Assembly (NCBI RefSeq): GCF_900700375.1
Contig: NW_021630105.1
Span: forward strand, 62,001 to 126,000
Source of the DNA: Denticeps clupeoides
Taxonomy: Eukaryota; Chordata; Actinopteri; Clupeiformes; Denticipitidae
Reading direction: 5' to 3'
Length of the DNA stretch: 64,000 bases
In this document: positions 24,772 to 35,464 of the stretch, piece after piece
How positions within the stretch are numbered: the first letter of the stretch is position 1
Layout of the letters: each line of letters starts with the position of its first letter
The notes under the pieces: model-generated
The model's input: only the letters and a program-made list of their open reading frames with translations
Database searches by the model: none
Told to the model about the DNA's origin: nothing
Program-made: the position numbers and the translations under genes

Positions 24772-27700
24772 CTTGTCTGCATCAGCCACTGGTGCAACAG
24801 CAGTTTGTGGATTAAGGTGGCAACTGCGTTTTAAAGGCAACCGAGAGCAAGAAACCAATTTATGAAGCATTAATATTCAGATTAGCATTTATAATGACCT
24901 TGATGTGAGCAAGTATGCATATATAACTCGTTTAGCGCGTTTTGAAGAAATCTTTATTTACGGAGGCATTCCAGTCGACGCTGCGTGGCTGAGACGCCAC
25001 AGATTCCGGCTGTAGGAAGGAGGTCAGCAGGGCTCCTGTTTTGGGGCTTGTTAGGATTTCAGTCCTCAGGAGGTCTCCTGCCCGAGGCTCTGTGGTCAAA
25101 GGGCAGAAGCTGATACCCCTGATGCCCGTGGAGAGAGGAACACCTGTACACGGCTTCACACATGTGCACAGCAGCTGGCAAGGCCAGCGTGTGTCAAACT
25201 GAATCCCTGTGAGTGGTGACCATTCCTGTTGTTAAATGTCACCAGACAGTAAACACAGATACACGCAATCGAAGTGAAGTGAAGTGATTGTCACATGTGA
25301 TACACAGCAGCACAGCACACGATGCACACAGTGAAATTTGTCCTCTGCATTTAACCCATCACCCTGAGTGAGCAGTGGGCAGCCATGACAAGCGCCCGGG
25401 GAGCAGCGTGTGGGGACGGTGCTTTGCTCAGTGGCACCTCAGTGGCACCTTGGCAGATCGGGAATCGAACCGGCAACCTTCTGATTACAGGGCCGCTTCC
25501 TTAACCGCTAGGCCACCACTGCCCAATCGAGGAGGCGAGTCTCACTTTTATTCTAACGTGCAGCAGAAAGAGCAGGAACCTGGTGTTCAACGCAGGTTGG
25601 AGCTGTATTCGGGCCTTAAAAGTTAGGCCATACATGGCCACCTCACACACATTATCAATATGTGTATTGCTGTTCAGTGTTGATGAAACACCTTAATTGA
25701 GCAGCTAAACGTATGCAAGTAAATATGGGTCAAATTTCAGCTGAAAAGCGAATAAGACTATGAACCAGGTTCAAACACTGAAGCCTGAGTGTCTCCAGGG
25801 GGGACTAGTGATTGTAAGGTGCTCTGGATGATGTAAATGTAAGATCAAGCTCAGCATGGATCTGCACACAGTTCTGTGTAACACCACGGTTACATTACAA
25901 CGCTGCCGCCTAGTGGTGACTGAACAAAAAAACCTGCACAATCAGGCAGTGCGCCAACAGCAATTAATTATATCGTCCTGGAATTTGGCTGTTTTATTTT
26001 TATTCAGTGCAGCCAGCTTTCAGGCGCAGTCTAATGCGATGCCATCGGAATCCCAACACAACACAACTGACAAGAAAACCCATAGATCCATCCTGTTCCA
26101 CCTATAATAGCACAACCTTTTACTGCACAAGCAGTGAGCGTAGGACTACACAGAATAACAAGGATGCTGCACATAGTTGGTACAATAGGTGAAAATGAGT
26201 AATTACTCATTCTTGTATTTATCTGAAATTTTGTATTTTAATTCCACTATAACAGTATAAGGCCTTCTTCTCCACCCTGCATAATACAGGTTGCACGGAA
26301 ACATTATACAATTATACAATTTCATTTCTATTTTTATGTTCTATTAACTACATTTTTGTATCATAGATCCATAATACAAACATGGAATAATATGTTTTCA
26401 TTTAGGTCAAAGGGAAATGGGTTCAGTGCGAACCAGAGCCATGTCGGGTCAGCCGAGTGTATCTGAGACCCATGGAGTCTCTCCAGATTCCACCCGACCC
26501 CCCAGCACTCCACCCACAGCTAAATCCCTGGTATTCCAGCCTCCACCCCAGACCGCAGACATCATAGCTACAGACGCCAAAGCATTATTGCGAAATAAAG
26601 TATTTATTCAGTGAGCATAGAAATCACAAGGAAATATGAATATACATTTATCAGACACCCTTATCCAGAGCAACTTACAATCATTAATTACAGGGACACA
26701 ATGGTAGTAAGTGGGGTTTGAACCTGGGTCTTCTGGTTCATAGGCAAGTGCCTTACCCATCAAGCTACTGATACACCAATTTGACGTTTCTTCATACTAC
26801 ATAAATGTAAAAAACCTAGTTCAAAACAATGTACAAAAATGTAATGCATGACAGTATTATGAAAATTAAGACAATAATTTAACAAAGTTGGTGAAAATAA
26901 AGAGACTGTCTCTGCTATTATACTGATTTTATTTGGATGATAAATGGCATGGAGTGTCTAAGAAATGTGCAGTTTGCGAGTTTCTGGTTTCCCAGGGCCC
27001 CCGACACAGTCCAAGCCAGCTTCATCCAGTCTCAGCCCCCTGAATGGGGTCTTGCAAATTGGGAAGGGTTTAGATGAATGAGCCTGGCCCACTTGTTGGA
27101 GGTCAGGGTTGGTTTTGATGCAGAGTAAATCGCGACTAACAGTACATCACCTTATATCTACAAAGAGGTCTAAAAAGAGTGGCTACCAAGGTAACATTGT
27201 GATTTACAGCAAAATAAATGGAATGGGGACAGGACGAATAAGGTTCTCCTTATACGTATATAAGATATATATAGTACATGTGTGTGTGTGTGTGTTTGCA
27301 TGGACCCGGAGACAGAAATAGAGCCCCTATAGGCACATGTTTGTTTTGAGTGTGTTTTTCACAGAATCTCATTTGTGTGACAATGGAAGTGCAGGACTTG
27401 CTGAATGAAGCCTCTGTCCTCGGGGGGTGCAGGAAAAGGCTTCAAAAATCCATGGCAACCTTAACCCCCCACCCCCCAAATTCTGGTCTATGTCCCTATC
27501 CTGGACCTCACATTCATTCAAGTCAGTCTGGAAATTAGACCGCTTATTCTGTCCACGGCTCCTAAATTAGCTTGCGCCACGAGAGTCCGATTCAAGCCGG
27601 CCTGCATCCCCCATTCAGCACTGGCAATTACGCACAAACGCAGCGTGGGCCGATGTAACCGAGCACTCCGTCAGCTGTCTGTTTATCAAAAATTCATCAC

Positions 27701-30700
27701 ATAGAAATAAAAGATAAATCAGAAGCGTCTCTTGTACAGATTTTTATATTGTACTACTTCTAAACCCTGTAATACTGTAATAAAAAGCTGTAATACTCAG
27801 ATGCATCTTGCTCTGAGTCACTCAGTAAACTGATCCGCACGGGAGTCACTTGAGTCAGTATTTCCACATCGACAGCAGTGAGTCAACTGAAGTGATCCAA
27901 TCGAAAGTAAAATACTCTACTCACAATAAGTTAGAGATTTTCTTATTTACATGAGCGCTTTTCCTATTTGCTCTGAATTTTAATGAAATAATACTTATTT
28001 CATAATAATAATTACTTGATATTACTAATAATGTATGAGAAGAAACACCTTTTTCATTACCACAAAAATTTGGACAATAACAGGAATAGCTCCAAATAAC
28101 AAAAAATGTCAGTAGAGGGTGTTTCCTCCATTTACCGCAATGACAGCTTGACAGCGATGTCTCATGTTGGATGATCTGACTCAGGCTCTCTGATGGTGCA
28201 AAGACAGTTATGCAACATTTATGGTAGTAATTGATGTTTTAATGATGTATTTATGTATTTCAATTTAGACATGGTGTAGTTAGGACTTAAAGGTCTCAGA
28301 TTCATGACTCGTTCATTTTTTAATGGATCTGGGTGATCAAATTCAAATTCAAATTTTATTTGTCACATACACAGTCATACACGGTATGATGTGCAGTGAA
28401 ATGTTTTTTGCGACTGCTACAGACCACAGTATTGCAAATGTTGCAAGTAAACAATGAACCAATATGCAAATATTGCAAACATAACCAAGTATTACACTTT
28501 TACGTCTTTAACATAAAATATGTGTAACTGATAGGGAGAAGGTGTGCAAATGAGTTACAGTTTTTTTTACAATGTTTAAAGAAAAGAGAAAAAGAGCCAT
28601 AAAAAAAAAAAAAAAAAAAGAGCAGTAAGGTAAAAAGCGCAGAGTCAAAAAGCGCAGAGTCAATCCAGGTGAGTCGTGACTCACGCAGCACTACACAGTA
28701 GTGCTTTTACACTACAAACAGTGGACAACTTTAATAAATGTTACCTTCTCAAATACCATCAGAAACAGGCTAAAAAGTAAAAATCTGTTCACATTTGTAT
28801 CCGTGCCAACAACATCGTGTATCTAAATTCAGTGTAACTCTAATAAGGACACAAATGGGACTGAAAGCAACAAAAGAGCCAGTGAATGTCCCTCTTACCT
28901 TTCTACCACGTCCTCGCCGCTCCAGCATGTGTGGTCTCCCACCACCATCTCTCCCTCACACAGCTGCTCCGGCAGGGTGGAGAAGAAGGCCTTATAGCGC
29001 AGGATATACTGTACAAACTCCCTGACGAATGGCACATACTCAGTTACCTTTTTATCCATACAAGTAATGCATGGTTTTTCTTCTAATAAACAGCTTGCTT
29101 TGTAAAGTGCATGTCTAATTTCATGTCTAGTTGTCATACAACATGAAATGCCATCATTTAGATATAACACTTACTTTGTGATTTTTTTCAGACTTTTAGG
29201 CTTATCCGTCTTTGCACTTTTAAGAGGAAGTGACCTGCAGATAGATTATGGATTATGGTGGTCAGTGGGTTACACTGCATACATTTACATTTATGGCATT
29301 TGGCAGAAGCCTTATTCAAAGCGACTTACAACATGCTTCCATGTTAAAACAATGAAGTAATCAGTTCTGGATCGCTAGGATTCAAACCATTAATACAATA
29401 TTTCATTCATTCGGTTGTAGTTTTTCTTACATAAGTCAGACAATAAGAAAGTTACAAGTTAAATTAGCTGTTCTGACCTCGAGGGGAAGTTCATTCCACC
29501 ACCGAGGGGCCAAGACGGAGAAGAGTCTAGATGAGCGTCTTCCTCGTACCTTCAGAGATGGAGGGACCAGGCGAGCAGTACTGGAGGCTCGGAGTATACC
29601 AGGTGCAGTGCGAGGTGTAATAAGGGCTGTGAGGTAGGATGGTGCTACTCCATGTTTGGCTTTGTAGGACAGCATCAGTATTTTACGTAGCAACGTAAAA
29701 TTCCGTAGGTAACATTAAGTAGGTAACGTAGCAGAGTGGTGTTGTGGGAGAATTTGGGAAGGTTAAAGATCAGTCGTGATGTAGACCTGCTAGAAGGTAG
29801 TTACAGTAATCCAGTCATGAGATTACTAGGGACGGAACCAGTATCTGGGTGGCCTGTGTTGATAGAGAAGGACGAATCTGTCTGATATTGTAGAGAAGGA
29901 ATCTACATGAGCGGGAAAGATTGGTGATGTGAGTCGAGAAGGAGAGTCTAAAGTTGGTTTTCTAAAGTTACTCCAAGGCTGCGTGCAGTTGTAGAAGGAG
30001 AGATCTGAGAGTTGTTCAGGTAAAGATCCTGATGTGGTGAAGAATCTGCTGGAATGAATAGTTCTGTTTTGGTGGGATTGAGTTGGAGGTGATGGGCTGC
30101 CATCCAAGATGAGATGTCAGTTAGACATGCAGAGATTTTGGAAGCAGCATGTAGATCAGAGGGAGAAAAAGAGAAGATGAGTTGTGTGTCGTTGGCATAG
30201 CAGTGGTAGGATAATTCATGTGAAGAAATAACCTAACCAAGTGATCTTGTGTAGAGGGAGAAAAGGAGAGAACCAAGCACTGAGCCTTGAGGAACACCAG
30301 TGGAGAGTCTGCGTGAAGCAGATGTGGTTCCTTTCAAAGTTACTTGGTAAGACCACTCATCAATGTATGAAGCAAACCACTGCAATGCTGAATTCCAAGC
30401 CTCTGCAAGATGCACAGGAGAGTCTTGTGGTTAACTGTATCAAATGCTGCAGTGAGGTTGAGGAGAACAAGAACAGATGAGGTTTTTGCTGATCTGGACG
30501 CATGTAGCTTCTCAGAAGGAGCCAGAAGGGCTGTCTCAGTAGAATGACCTGCTCTGAAGCCAGACTGGTTGGGATCCAGATGAAGTAATAGCTGATTGTA
30601 GACACAGCACTCAAGGACTTTAGAAAGAAATGAGAGAAGAGACACTGGTCTGTCAACAAGCAACTCTCACCTCCTTGAATGTGTCAAATGAGCTGGCTGG

Positions 30701-33700
30701 AGGTTGGTGCTCAGTTCTGGTGGCGCAGTGGCGGTGGTGGCCTCAGGGTTGCTGGATGTCCTTGTTGAAGTGGCAGGGGAGGCTGAGGAGTGGTGCTGAG
30801 GATCCGACGTAACCACTCCTGTGAGGGAGCCACACACTTTATCCACCTAAAAAACAAGATACCAGAGATATAGAGAGGGACTGAAAACAAAGAAAGAAGC
30901 AATTCTGTAACAATTCTTCACACTGCTCAGTGTTACAATATAACACAGTACAGTATGACATAGGTACTATAACTATACATGTCACTTAGAATGTAATGCT
31001 GTCATACTGTACCAATTCCTCATGCTTCAACATGTTACAATGCAATATTTACATTTACAACATTTATCAGACGCCCTTATCCAGAGTGCCTTACGACCAG
31101 TAGTGCAACCTGGAGACACTCAGGGTTAAGTGTCTTCCTCAGGATCTGAACCTGGGTCTTCTGGTTCATAGGCAAGTGTGTTAACCACTAGGCTACTACC
31201 ACCACCTCCACTATTGTCACACTGTAACAATGTAAAAAAATGAACAGTGTCAAGAACCTTTACAGTGTAACAATGTGACTGTCATGCTGCACACTAGTAG
31301 TAATGTAACAAAGTAACAGTGTGAATACTTTTTACAAAATGACAACGTTACTGTCAGACTGTTCTACATGTTAGAATGTAACACGTTTCAAGGATTACTG
31401 GGGATTTTACGTAAATTAAAAAATCTGAACGAGTAAACAGACACTTAAAAAATTCCTGGAAATGATAGAAAATTAAAAGCAAAACGTTTGATACGTTTCG
31501 GAGATCTTTTCCTTTGATGTTTTGACTGCATGTCCATGTGTCGTATCATCTTTCGTTGTTAATGTACCCAAGGATTAGCCTCCGAAACTTTCTCATCACC
31601 CTATGTTGGCCCCACACTACACAGCTTTTTGGGAATGGGTTGTCCAGCCAGGCAGAGCACCCTTTGTCCAGAGGTGGATTTGCATTCAGGGCGACTGGCC
31701 GGGCGAGACTAGACATCACCTAGACCATTCCAGCAGCAGAGTGAACGACGAAGTGTGATCACAGATGCAGAGTTCATTCCGGAAATCAATTTGAAAAACA
31801 GAAATTCATTCCCAAACAGAACATCCTGGTAAACAAATATTTTACATCCTCAGCAAATCATTTTTATTTAATACTGCAAACAGACTGTCTAACTTTCAGA
31901 GGATGCTATTAGATGAATAATGAAACTTAGGAACAAATTAGTATTCTTCAGTATTAGTTTTTAGTTTTAATCTTCATAAAAGTGAAGTGAAAGTCATACA
32001 CTGCAGCAGTCAGTTTACAGTTCCCACCACAATTATAGTAAATATTTGGTAATGATTATGAATATGCCATGAATACAAGTTTTCTATGTGATTTTGTATA
32101 TTATATATTTATTACTCTTGAATAAATATATTTCATGTATAATTATTTTTCTCATTTTATTTCGAATTCCTTTGTACACTGTAGATGTAGCAGATCCCCC
32201 AACGCTGAAGACCAGGCCTTGTGAAATTTTAGCCTGGTGTCATTCCAGCCACGTGGAACTGGTGAGCAGGCAACACTTGATCCGGTCCTGGAGGCTGCAC
32301 CTCCTCGACAGGGAGGGCTATGGGGGTGGATGGGGGAGGAAGAAGCCAGGGGGGGAATCTGGGAGGCTCAGACCTACACAGCTGACCCAGCAACCCTCAA
32401 AGAGGAGCCGTGATCTTGGCTTTCACATATCTGCACCGATGACTCAGATCAGAGCATTGGGACAGTCCGCCTACATCGCATCCGATCACACGGCCAGTGG
32501 GCTTTCATCCACATAGTTCATGTAAATAGTTTACAGCGTTTACCAGACGCCCTTATCCAGAGTAGTTACAGGGACAGTCCCCCCCTGGAGACACTCAGGG
32601 TTAAGTGTCCTGCTCAGGGACACGATGGTAGTAAGTGGGGTTTGAACCTGGCTCTTCTGGTTCATGTGTAACCCACTAGGCTGCTAACAACCTTCGAGTA
32701 AATAGTTACTCTGCATGAATAAAATGGAGTTAATGGATAATAAAGAGAGGCTGTCTGTGGTGTTTTAGTTGAGGAACTAAACAGCCTCTGTACATGTGAT
32801 CGGCCATAACATAACTAATGTTGAGCATGACACCATTTTGGCTCGTCATAATGTTACGGCTGCTGGGTGAATTTATGTACATATACACATGTAGATGCAT
32901 TCACTACATTACTGTTGTACCTACAGTATTTAACTGATCATTTTTATCTTCATTTGACAATAAAGACTGAAACGTGGCTGAAACTCTGTAAGAGAATTGT
33001 GGGTAATCGGTTTTGACTCACTATAGCGCTGAGCCTGGGTCCATGCAGCTGGGCGTACAGGATGGCATCGTTGATCTTCTCTCTGATGGCCAGCAGCGTC
33101 AGTTCCAGCTCATGCCCCCCGGCCAGGGCCGCGCCCATCTCCTCCATCGTGGCCACGTATCGGCGCCAGGGCCCGTCCAGCTCCGAAAGGCCCGCCAGGC
33201 AGCCCCGCATCACGTTGAGGCAGAGTCCGCCGCACGGCCGCACCAGCGTCAGGCCCCGGCAGTGCGGGCAGAACTGCATCCGCACGATGGCTCGGCCGCA
33301 CTCCCGCGCCAGCCCCAGCCACTCGGTGGCGTTCAGGACGTCCAGGCCCACGGCCAGAGCCCGGGCTTGGGCGCGGCCGGGCCCGAGCGCCCGCGCCAGC
33401 GCCGCGGCGAGGCCTCGCGGGTGCGACCCGAACGGGTTGACGTCCTGCCGCGTGGCTCGCAGACACTCCAGCCCTTCTGCCGACCAGGAGGACAGTCCCG
33501 GGTTGACCAGGCCGCGGAACACCAGCGGGAACAGCCGGTCGTAGAAGCGATGCACCGAGCGCTCCGCGGACACGTTGGCGTAGCCGTGCAGGTAGAGGGC
33601 CAGGTCGGAGAAGAGCTCCGACACCAGCATGCAGCCCTCGGGGGCGATGGGCTTATAGGCCAAATGGAACAGGGTGCAGGTGTGGTTCAGGGTGAAGACA

Positions 33701-35366
33701 AGTAAAGACCGGAACGTGTCTGGAAACCAGAGAGAATATGATAATTACCCAGCATGTCGGGGTCTAAAACCCGGACAGACCGATACCGCTGGTACTAGAA
33801 ATGACTGGCATCAGCGTTCAACACTAAAACAGATTACATTGTCCCCCTACTGCACTCACAACACAGAGAGTGACCCCTGACCCTCCAGAAGAGGTCAACC
33901 GGGGTCAACTTTTCTCGCAGCTCCTCCCAGCGTGCTGGTTACAGATACAGACACGCCGGCTTCAGACCAAACTACACCAAACCAAATCACCTCATCTACT
34001 GTCCTGCTGGACGTGAGGAAGACTGAGGAGGAATCCCAGCAGCGCAGCCACGTGCCAGGTCCAGAGGACAACTAGTACATCTTACTTTTACATTCAAATA
34101 GCCCTGACACACAGGGACAGAAAATAGCCATCTGGACGGGCCCTGGAGCCCTGAAAGGCGAGGGAAAGGAAAGGGGGGATTCATAGCAGAGAAAGAGAGA
34201 GGGAAAGAGATTAAAGAAAGACGGACACAAATTGCCATGCAGATGGAGGATGCCGCGGTCTTCCCAATATCCGCTTCGATAAAGTCGATCGATAAAGTCG
34301 ATGCTCTGAGGAGAATGATGGACCAGAAGAGAGTTAGAGGAGATTAGAAGTATCCTTGAATGATAAAGTTGGAGAAGACGGCAGTAAAATGGGTTCCTGG
34401 AGCGTATTTAATAGTTGGGGAGATTTGAGCCTTGTTCTCACCCTGGAAAGTGGCAGCGTGGCTCTGGATGAGGTACTTGAGCTCGAAGCTGTATGAAAGA
34501 ATGTTCTGGAGCGTGTCCCGCCGCGCTGCCACCTGGTAGCTCTCTTCCATCTTGCGAGTGCAGCAAGTGGGACCCTGGTGCTTACAGATCTGGAGGTCGG
34601 CATCTTAACACACAGGAGTACGGAGGAGAAAGGTAAACGCAGGGCGAAGAGTTACGGTGTCATCTGCACAATACGGCTTTAAACGTAAAAAAATGAGTTT
34701 AAAACTGTGATTACATGATATTATAAATTAGCCCCGGTTAGGGGAGAAAAAATGACACTGATGTATCATAACCGACGACTCGGGGACTGTCCACTAGGAG
34801 ACTAGTTAACCAGGTTAATGTCCATCGCGCCACTGGGACTCCCACTTCTCTCTTCCTAGTGGCCGTATAAACATCACTTTTCATCAGTCTAGTTGGAAGT
34901 AACCTGTAGAGACCTGTACAGACTCGGGGACTGTCCACTAGGAGACTAGTTAACCAGGTTAATGTCCATCGCGCCACTGGGACTCCCACTTCTCTCTTCC
35001 TAGTGGCCGTATAAACATCACTTTTCATCAGTCTAGTTGGAAGTAACCTGTAGAGACCTGTACAGACTCGGGGACCCTGCACTGTCCACTAGGAGACTAG
35101 TTAACCAGGTTAATGTCCATCGCGCCACTGGGACTCCCACTTCTCTCTTCCTAGTGGCCGTATAAACATCACTTTTCACCACCAGTCCAGCAGTCTAGTT
35201 GGAATAACCTGTACAGACCTGTCCCGGCTGATTCGGGGACCCATTTGGCCGGGCCGACCTGCCGCGCCTGGAACGCCGTCTTCACCTCATGACAGCTGTG
35301 ACCGGCGGTGACGGGACGCCGTCCGAGGAGCGCCAGGACGAGCAGGACCCAGGTCGGACGGAGCAT
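5046..35366 (-). CDS. gpc5: glypican-5-like heparan-sulfate proteoglycan, complete (8 coding exons)
   Basis: GPI-anchored cell-surface glypican of the GPC3/GPC5 class, which modulates Hedgehog, Wnt and FGF signalling through its core and heparan-sulfate chains. Exons: 35219-35366, 34442-34603, 33022-33719, 30671-30846, 28899-29021, 20265-20385, 12584-12749, 5046-5212. All junctions are GT-AG and phases match throughout, giving 586 aa (human GPC5 is 572). Visible parts: signal peptide (about 1-21); [12 protein letters not shown] in exon 2; sequon NHT at 115; CPHCRGL and MRGCLAG in exon 3; CWSGEDVVE in exon 5; VVGNGLQAQ and NPEVKV in exon 6. The stalk carries GDCDDEDGC (about 514-522) with Ser-Gly sites at about 494, 513 and 525. 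The last 13 residues are hydrophobic (FVLLLLLHL), a GPI signal. An acidic TSEE repeat (about 496-512) expands the stalk. Zebrafish has several gpc5 genes; the gpc1-side location suggests the copy called gpc5c there, but I cannot confirm this. Confidence 0.93.
5648..5882. repeat. tandem duplication, about 122-bp unit
   Basis: The segment 'gaacattactgtaaacgaacagcgtgcacg...' through '...ggaatgttccagattcca' occurs twice in a row. The second copy carries a short extra stretch ('tattaa') near 'atgcat', and a partial 'gaacattactgtaaacgaacagc' lies between them. The high identity indicates a recent event. Confidence 0.9.
7863..7889. repeat. (GT)n microsatellite
   Basis: Uninterrupted GT run followed by a short GA tract, in glypican intron 7. 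Confidence 0.9.
8617..8769 (+). mobile_element. SINE family B copy (tRNA-derived)
   Basis: Plus-oriented copy of the window's second SINE family. The tRNA-like head ('tagcctggtgggtaacac' A-box, 'ccaggttcaaacc' B-box) is followed by the family body and the conserved tail 'taagtcgctctggataagggcgtctggtaaatgctgtaaatgtaaat'. Confidence 0.85.
9380..9409. repeat. (CA)n microsatellite
   Basis: Uninterrupted CA run in glypican intron 7. A second, shorter run lies at 9552-9575 and a GT run at 10053-10078. Confidence 0.9.
12640..12695 (-). repeat. in-exon 12-bp repeat encoding TSEE
   Basis: On the minus strand, near-identical copies of gaggagaccagc lie inside exon 7 of the gpc5-like gene and encode [18 protein letters not shown]. 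The unit length is a multiple of three, so copy number can change without breaking the frame. It abuts the Ser-Gly attachment sites and the GDCDDEDGC motif. Confidence 0.92.
14819..14848. repeat. (CA)n microsatellite
   Basis: Uninterrupted CA run inside glypican intron 6. Confidence 0.9.
15129..15262 (-). mobile_element. SINE family A fragment
   Basis: The family tail and body read on the minus strand: 'gtgtcctctgtgcttaaccatcacc', 'ggggagagtgtgtggggacggtac', 'cagtggcaccttggcgg'. The tRNA head is missing. Confidence 0.75.
15270..17210 (-). mobile_element. LINE remnant with reverse transcriptase (Rex1/CR1-like)
   Basis: Minus-strand non-LTR retrotransposon relic. The reverse-transcriptase active-site region reads [19 protein letters not shown], preceded by [14 protein letters not shown] and followed by [13 protein letters not shown] and [11 protein letters not shown]. 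Upstream pieces ([30 protein letters not shown]) and the C-terminal piece ([25 protein letters not shown], 15.44-15.84 kb) are recognisable but lie in different frames with stops, so the copy is dead. A SINE B copy splits it at 15849-16045. The 3' end 'caagatcagtttattgtcagtac' is the tail type common on fish LINEs of this group. The clade assignment is from memory and approximate. Confidence 0.85.
15849..16045 (-). mobile_element. SINE family B copy inserted in the LINE
   Basis: Nearly full-length minus-oriented SINE B with tail 'acatttacagtgtttaccagacg', body 'ggagacactcagggttaagtgtcttgctcaggg', and tRNA-like head ending 'tgttacccactaggctactaccaccct'. LINE coding sequence lies on both sides, so the SINE arrived later. 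Confidence 0.9.
17863..18076 (-). mobile_element. SINE family A copy
   Basis: Minus-oriented copy with tail 'gtgaagtgatggtcattgtgatacacagcagcac', body 'acaggcgcccggggagcagtgtgtggggtc', and a remnant of the tRNA head near 18040-18070. It lies directly next to the first 5S-like copy. Confidence 0.85.
18091..18208 (-). rRNA. 5S rRNA-like copy 1
   Basis: The reverse complement begins GCTTACGGCCATACCA and ends TACCAGGTGCTGTAAGC, 118 nt against about 120 for vertebrate 5S rRNA. The core TCTCGTCTGATCTCGGAAGC and GCCTGGTTAGTACTTGGA are intact. The internal promoter is altered: where vertebrate 5S has GCTAAGCAGGGTCGGGCC, this copy has GCTAAGAAGGCTTGGGCC, and the C-box region reads GGACGGGAGACCTCCTGG. 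Downstream there is only a TTT, a weak Pol III terminator. It is clearly 5S-derived, but whether it is transcribed is doubtful. Confidence 0.85.
18351..18465 (-). rRNA. 5S rRNA-like copy 2
   Basis: Second tandem copy, offset 260 bp from the first and in the same orientation, about 115 nt. It shares the diagnostic GCTAAGAAGGCTTGGG change with copy 1, so both come from the same variant. It differs in the C-box region (GGATGGGAGACCTCCTTGG) and at the 3' end (GTGCTTTA). A T5 run lies about 18 nt downstream on the minus strand. It sits in an intron of the gpc5-like gene, in the sense orientation. Confidence 0.83.
20021..20190 (-). mobile_element. SINE family A fragment
   Basis: Minus-oriented tail and body: 'gaaagtgacgtgattgtcattgtgaaacactgcagcac', 'gtgtggggacgggaccttcatcaaggggacctcagtggc'. 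The tRNA head is degraded. It ends about 75 bp before exon 6 of the glypican gene. Confidence 0.8.
22540..22662 (-). mobile_element. SINE family A fragment (body and head)
   Basis: Minus-oriented: 'cttcatcaaggggacctcagtggcacctcggcagatcgggattcgaacc', then the tRNA-like head 'ccttctgattagaggtctgcttcgttacccactaggcc'. A separate tail piece of the family lies at about 22705-22815. Confidence 0.82.
22705..22815 (-). mobile_element. SINE family A tail fragment
   Basis: 'gtgaagtgaagtgattgtcattgtgaaacactgcag...gtgtcctctgtatttaacca' is the family 3' end without its head, reading on the minus strand. Confidence 0.75.
24743..24770. repeat. (GT)n microsatellite
   Basis: Uninterrupted GT run in glypican intron 5. 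A CA run lies at 24521-24542. Confidence 0.9.
25273..25527 (-). mobile_element. SINE family A, near full length
   Basis: Best minus-strand example of the family. Tail 'gtgaagtgaagtgattgtcacatgtgatacacagcagcac', body 'gtcctctgcatttaacccatcaccctgagtgagcagtgggcagccatgac', then the tRNA-like head 'cgggaatcgaaccggcaaccttctgattacagggccgcttccttaaccgctaggccaccactgcc'. Read in its own sense, the head has an A-box (tggcctagcggttaagg) and a B-box (ggttcgattcc), so it is a Pol III-type SINE. Confidence 0.92.
26640..26770 (-). mobile_element. SINE family B, internally deleted
   Basis: Tail 'tacatttatcagacacccttatccagagcaacttacaatca' joins directly to 'cagggacacaatggtagtaagtggggtttgaacctgggtcttctggttcataggcaagtgccttacccatcaagctact'. 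The middle 'ccccccctggagacactcagggttaag' part is absent. Confidence 0.85.
28337..28470 (-). mobile_element. LINE 3' end fragment
   Basis: 'caaattttatttgtcacatacacagtcatacacggtatgatgtgcagtgaaatgttttttgcgactgct' is a widespread fish LINE 3' tail. The same tail is at 35940-36018 (plus) and 36196-36290 (minus). No coding part is attached. Confidence 0.75.
29280..29335 (-). mobile_element. short SINE tail fragment
   Basis: 'catttacatttatggcatttggcagaagccttattcaaagcgacttacaac' matches only the tail of the SINE B type, in a slightly different subfamily form (ggcatttggcagaagc). Confidence 0.7.
29436..30663 (-). mobile_element. LINE-2-like reverse transcriptase remnant
   Basis: Minus-strand non-LTR element relic in glypican intron 4. 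Recognisable RT segments are [55 protein letters not shown] and [18 protein letters not shown], then a C-terminal part with [18 protein letters not shown] and [16 protein letters not shown]. The pieces fall in different frames with stops, so it is inactive. The wording of these motifs is that of the fish L2 group. It differs from the LINE at 15270-17210. Confidence 0.85.
31048..31206 (-). mobile_element. SINE family B copy
   Basis: Minus-oriented: 'tttacatttacaacatttatcagacgcccttatccagagtgcc', 'cctggagacactcagggttaagtgtcttcctcagg', 'gaacctgggtcttctggttcataggcaagtgtgttaaccactaggctactaccacc'. It lies in glypican intron 3. Confidence 0.88.
32522..32695 (-). mobile_element. SINE family B copy
   Basis: Minus-oriented copy: 'acagcgtttaccagacgcccttatccagagtag', 'ggacagtccccccctggagacactcagggttaagtgtcctgctcagggacacgatggtagtaagtggggtttgaacctggc', with the head shortened near 32670. 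It lies in glypican intron 3. Confidence 0.88.
34777..35210. repeat. three tandem copies of a 144-145-bp unit at the gpc5 exon 1 donor
   Basis: Units begin at 34777, 34922 and 35066 ('actcgggga...') and are almost identical, from 'tgtccactaggagactagttaacc' to 'ttggaagtaacctgtagagacctgtacag'. The exon 1/intron 1 junction at 35200-35235 carries a diverged version of the unit ends ('ggaataacctgtacagacctgt', 'gattcggggaccc'). The array therefore grew from sequence that overlaps the splice donor region. Confidence 0.92.
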
Positions 35367-35464
35367 GGAGGAACCGGCAGAACCCGCCTGGCAGGACCTT
35401 CACATTCTCAGAGAGCGCAGGTCCTTCATTACGACCATGTGGAGGTCTGCAGGCTCCTCTGCCG

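Larger units (their letters stand above)
20386..28898 (-). other. intron 5 of the gpc5-like gene
   Basis: About 8.5 kb, the largest intron. A (GAAAA)n tract (20392-20423) lies right at the exon 6 acceptor. It also contains SINE A pieces (22540-22662, 22705-22815, 25273-25527), SINE B pieces (25785-25842, 26640-26770), CA/GT runs (24521-24542, 24743-24770) and a LINE 3' tail (28337-28470). No other exon or RNA gene is seen. Confidence 0.7.

Noticed and set aside
33013-33705. Plus-strand open frame of about 230 codons
   Set aside because: Antisense shadow of the GC-rich glypican exon 3; no family similarity.
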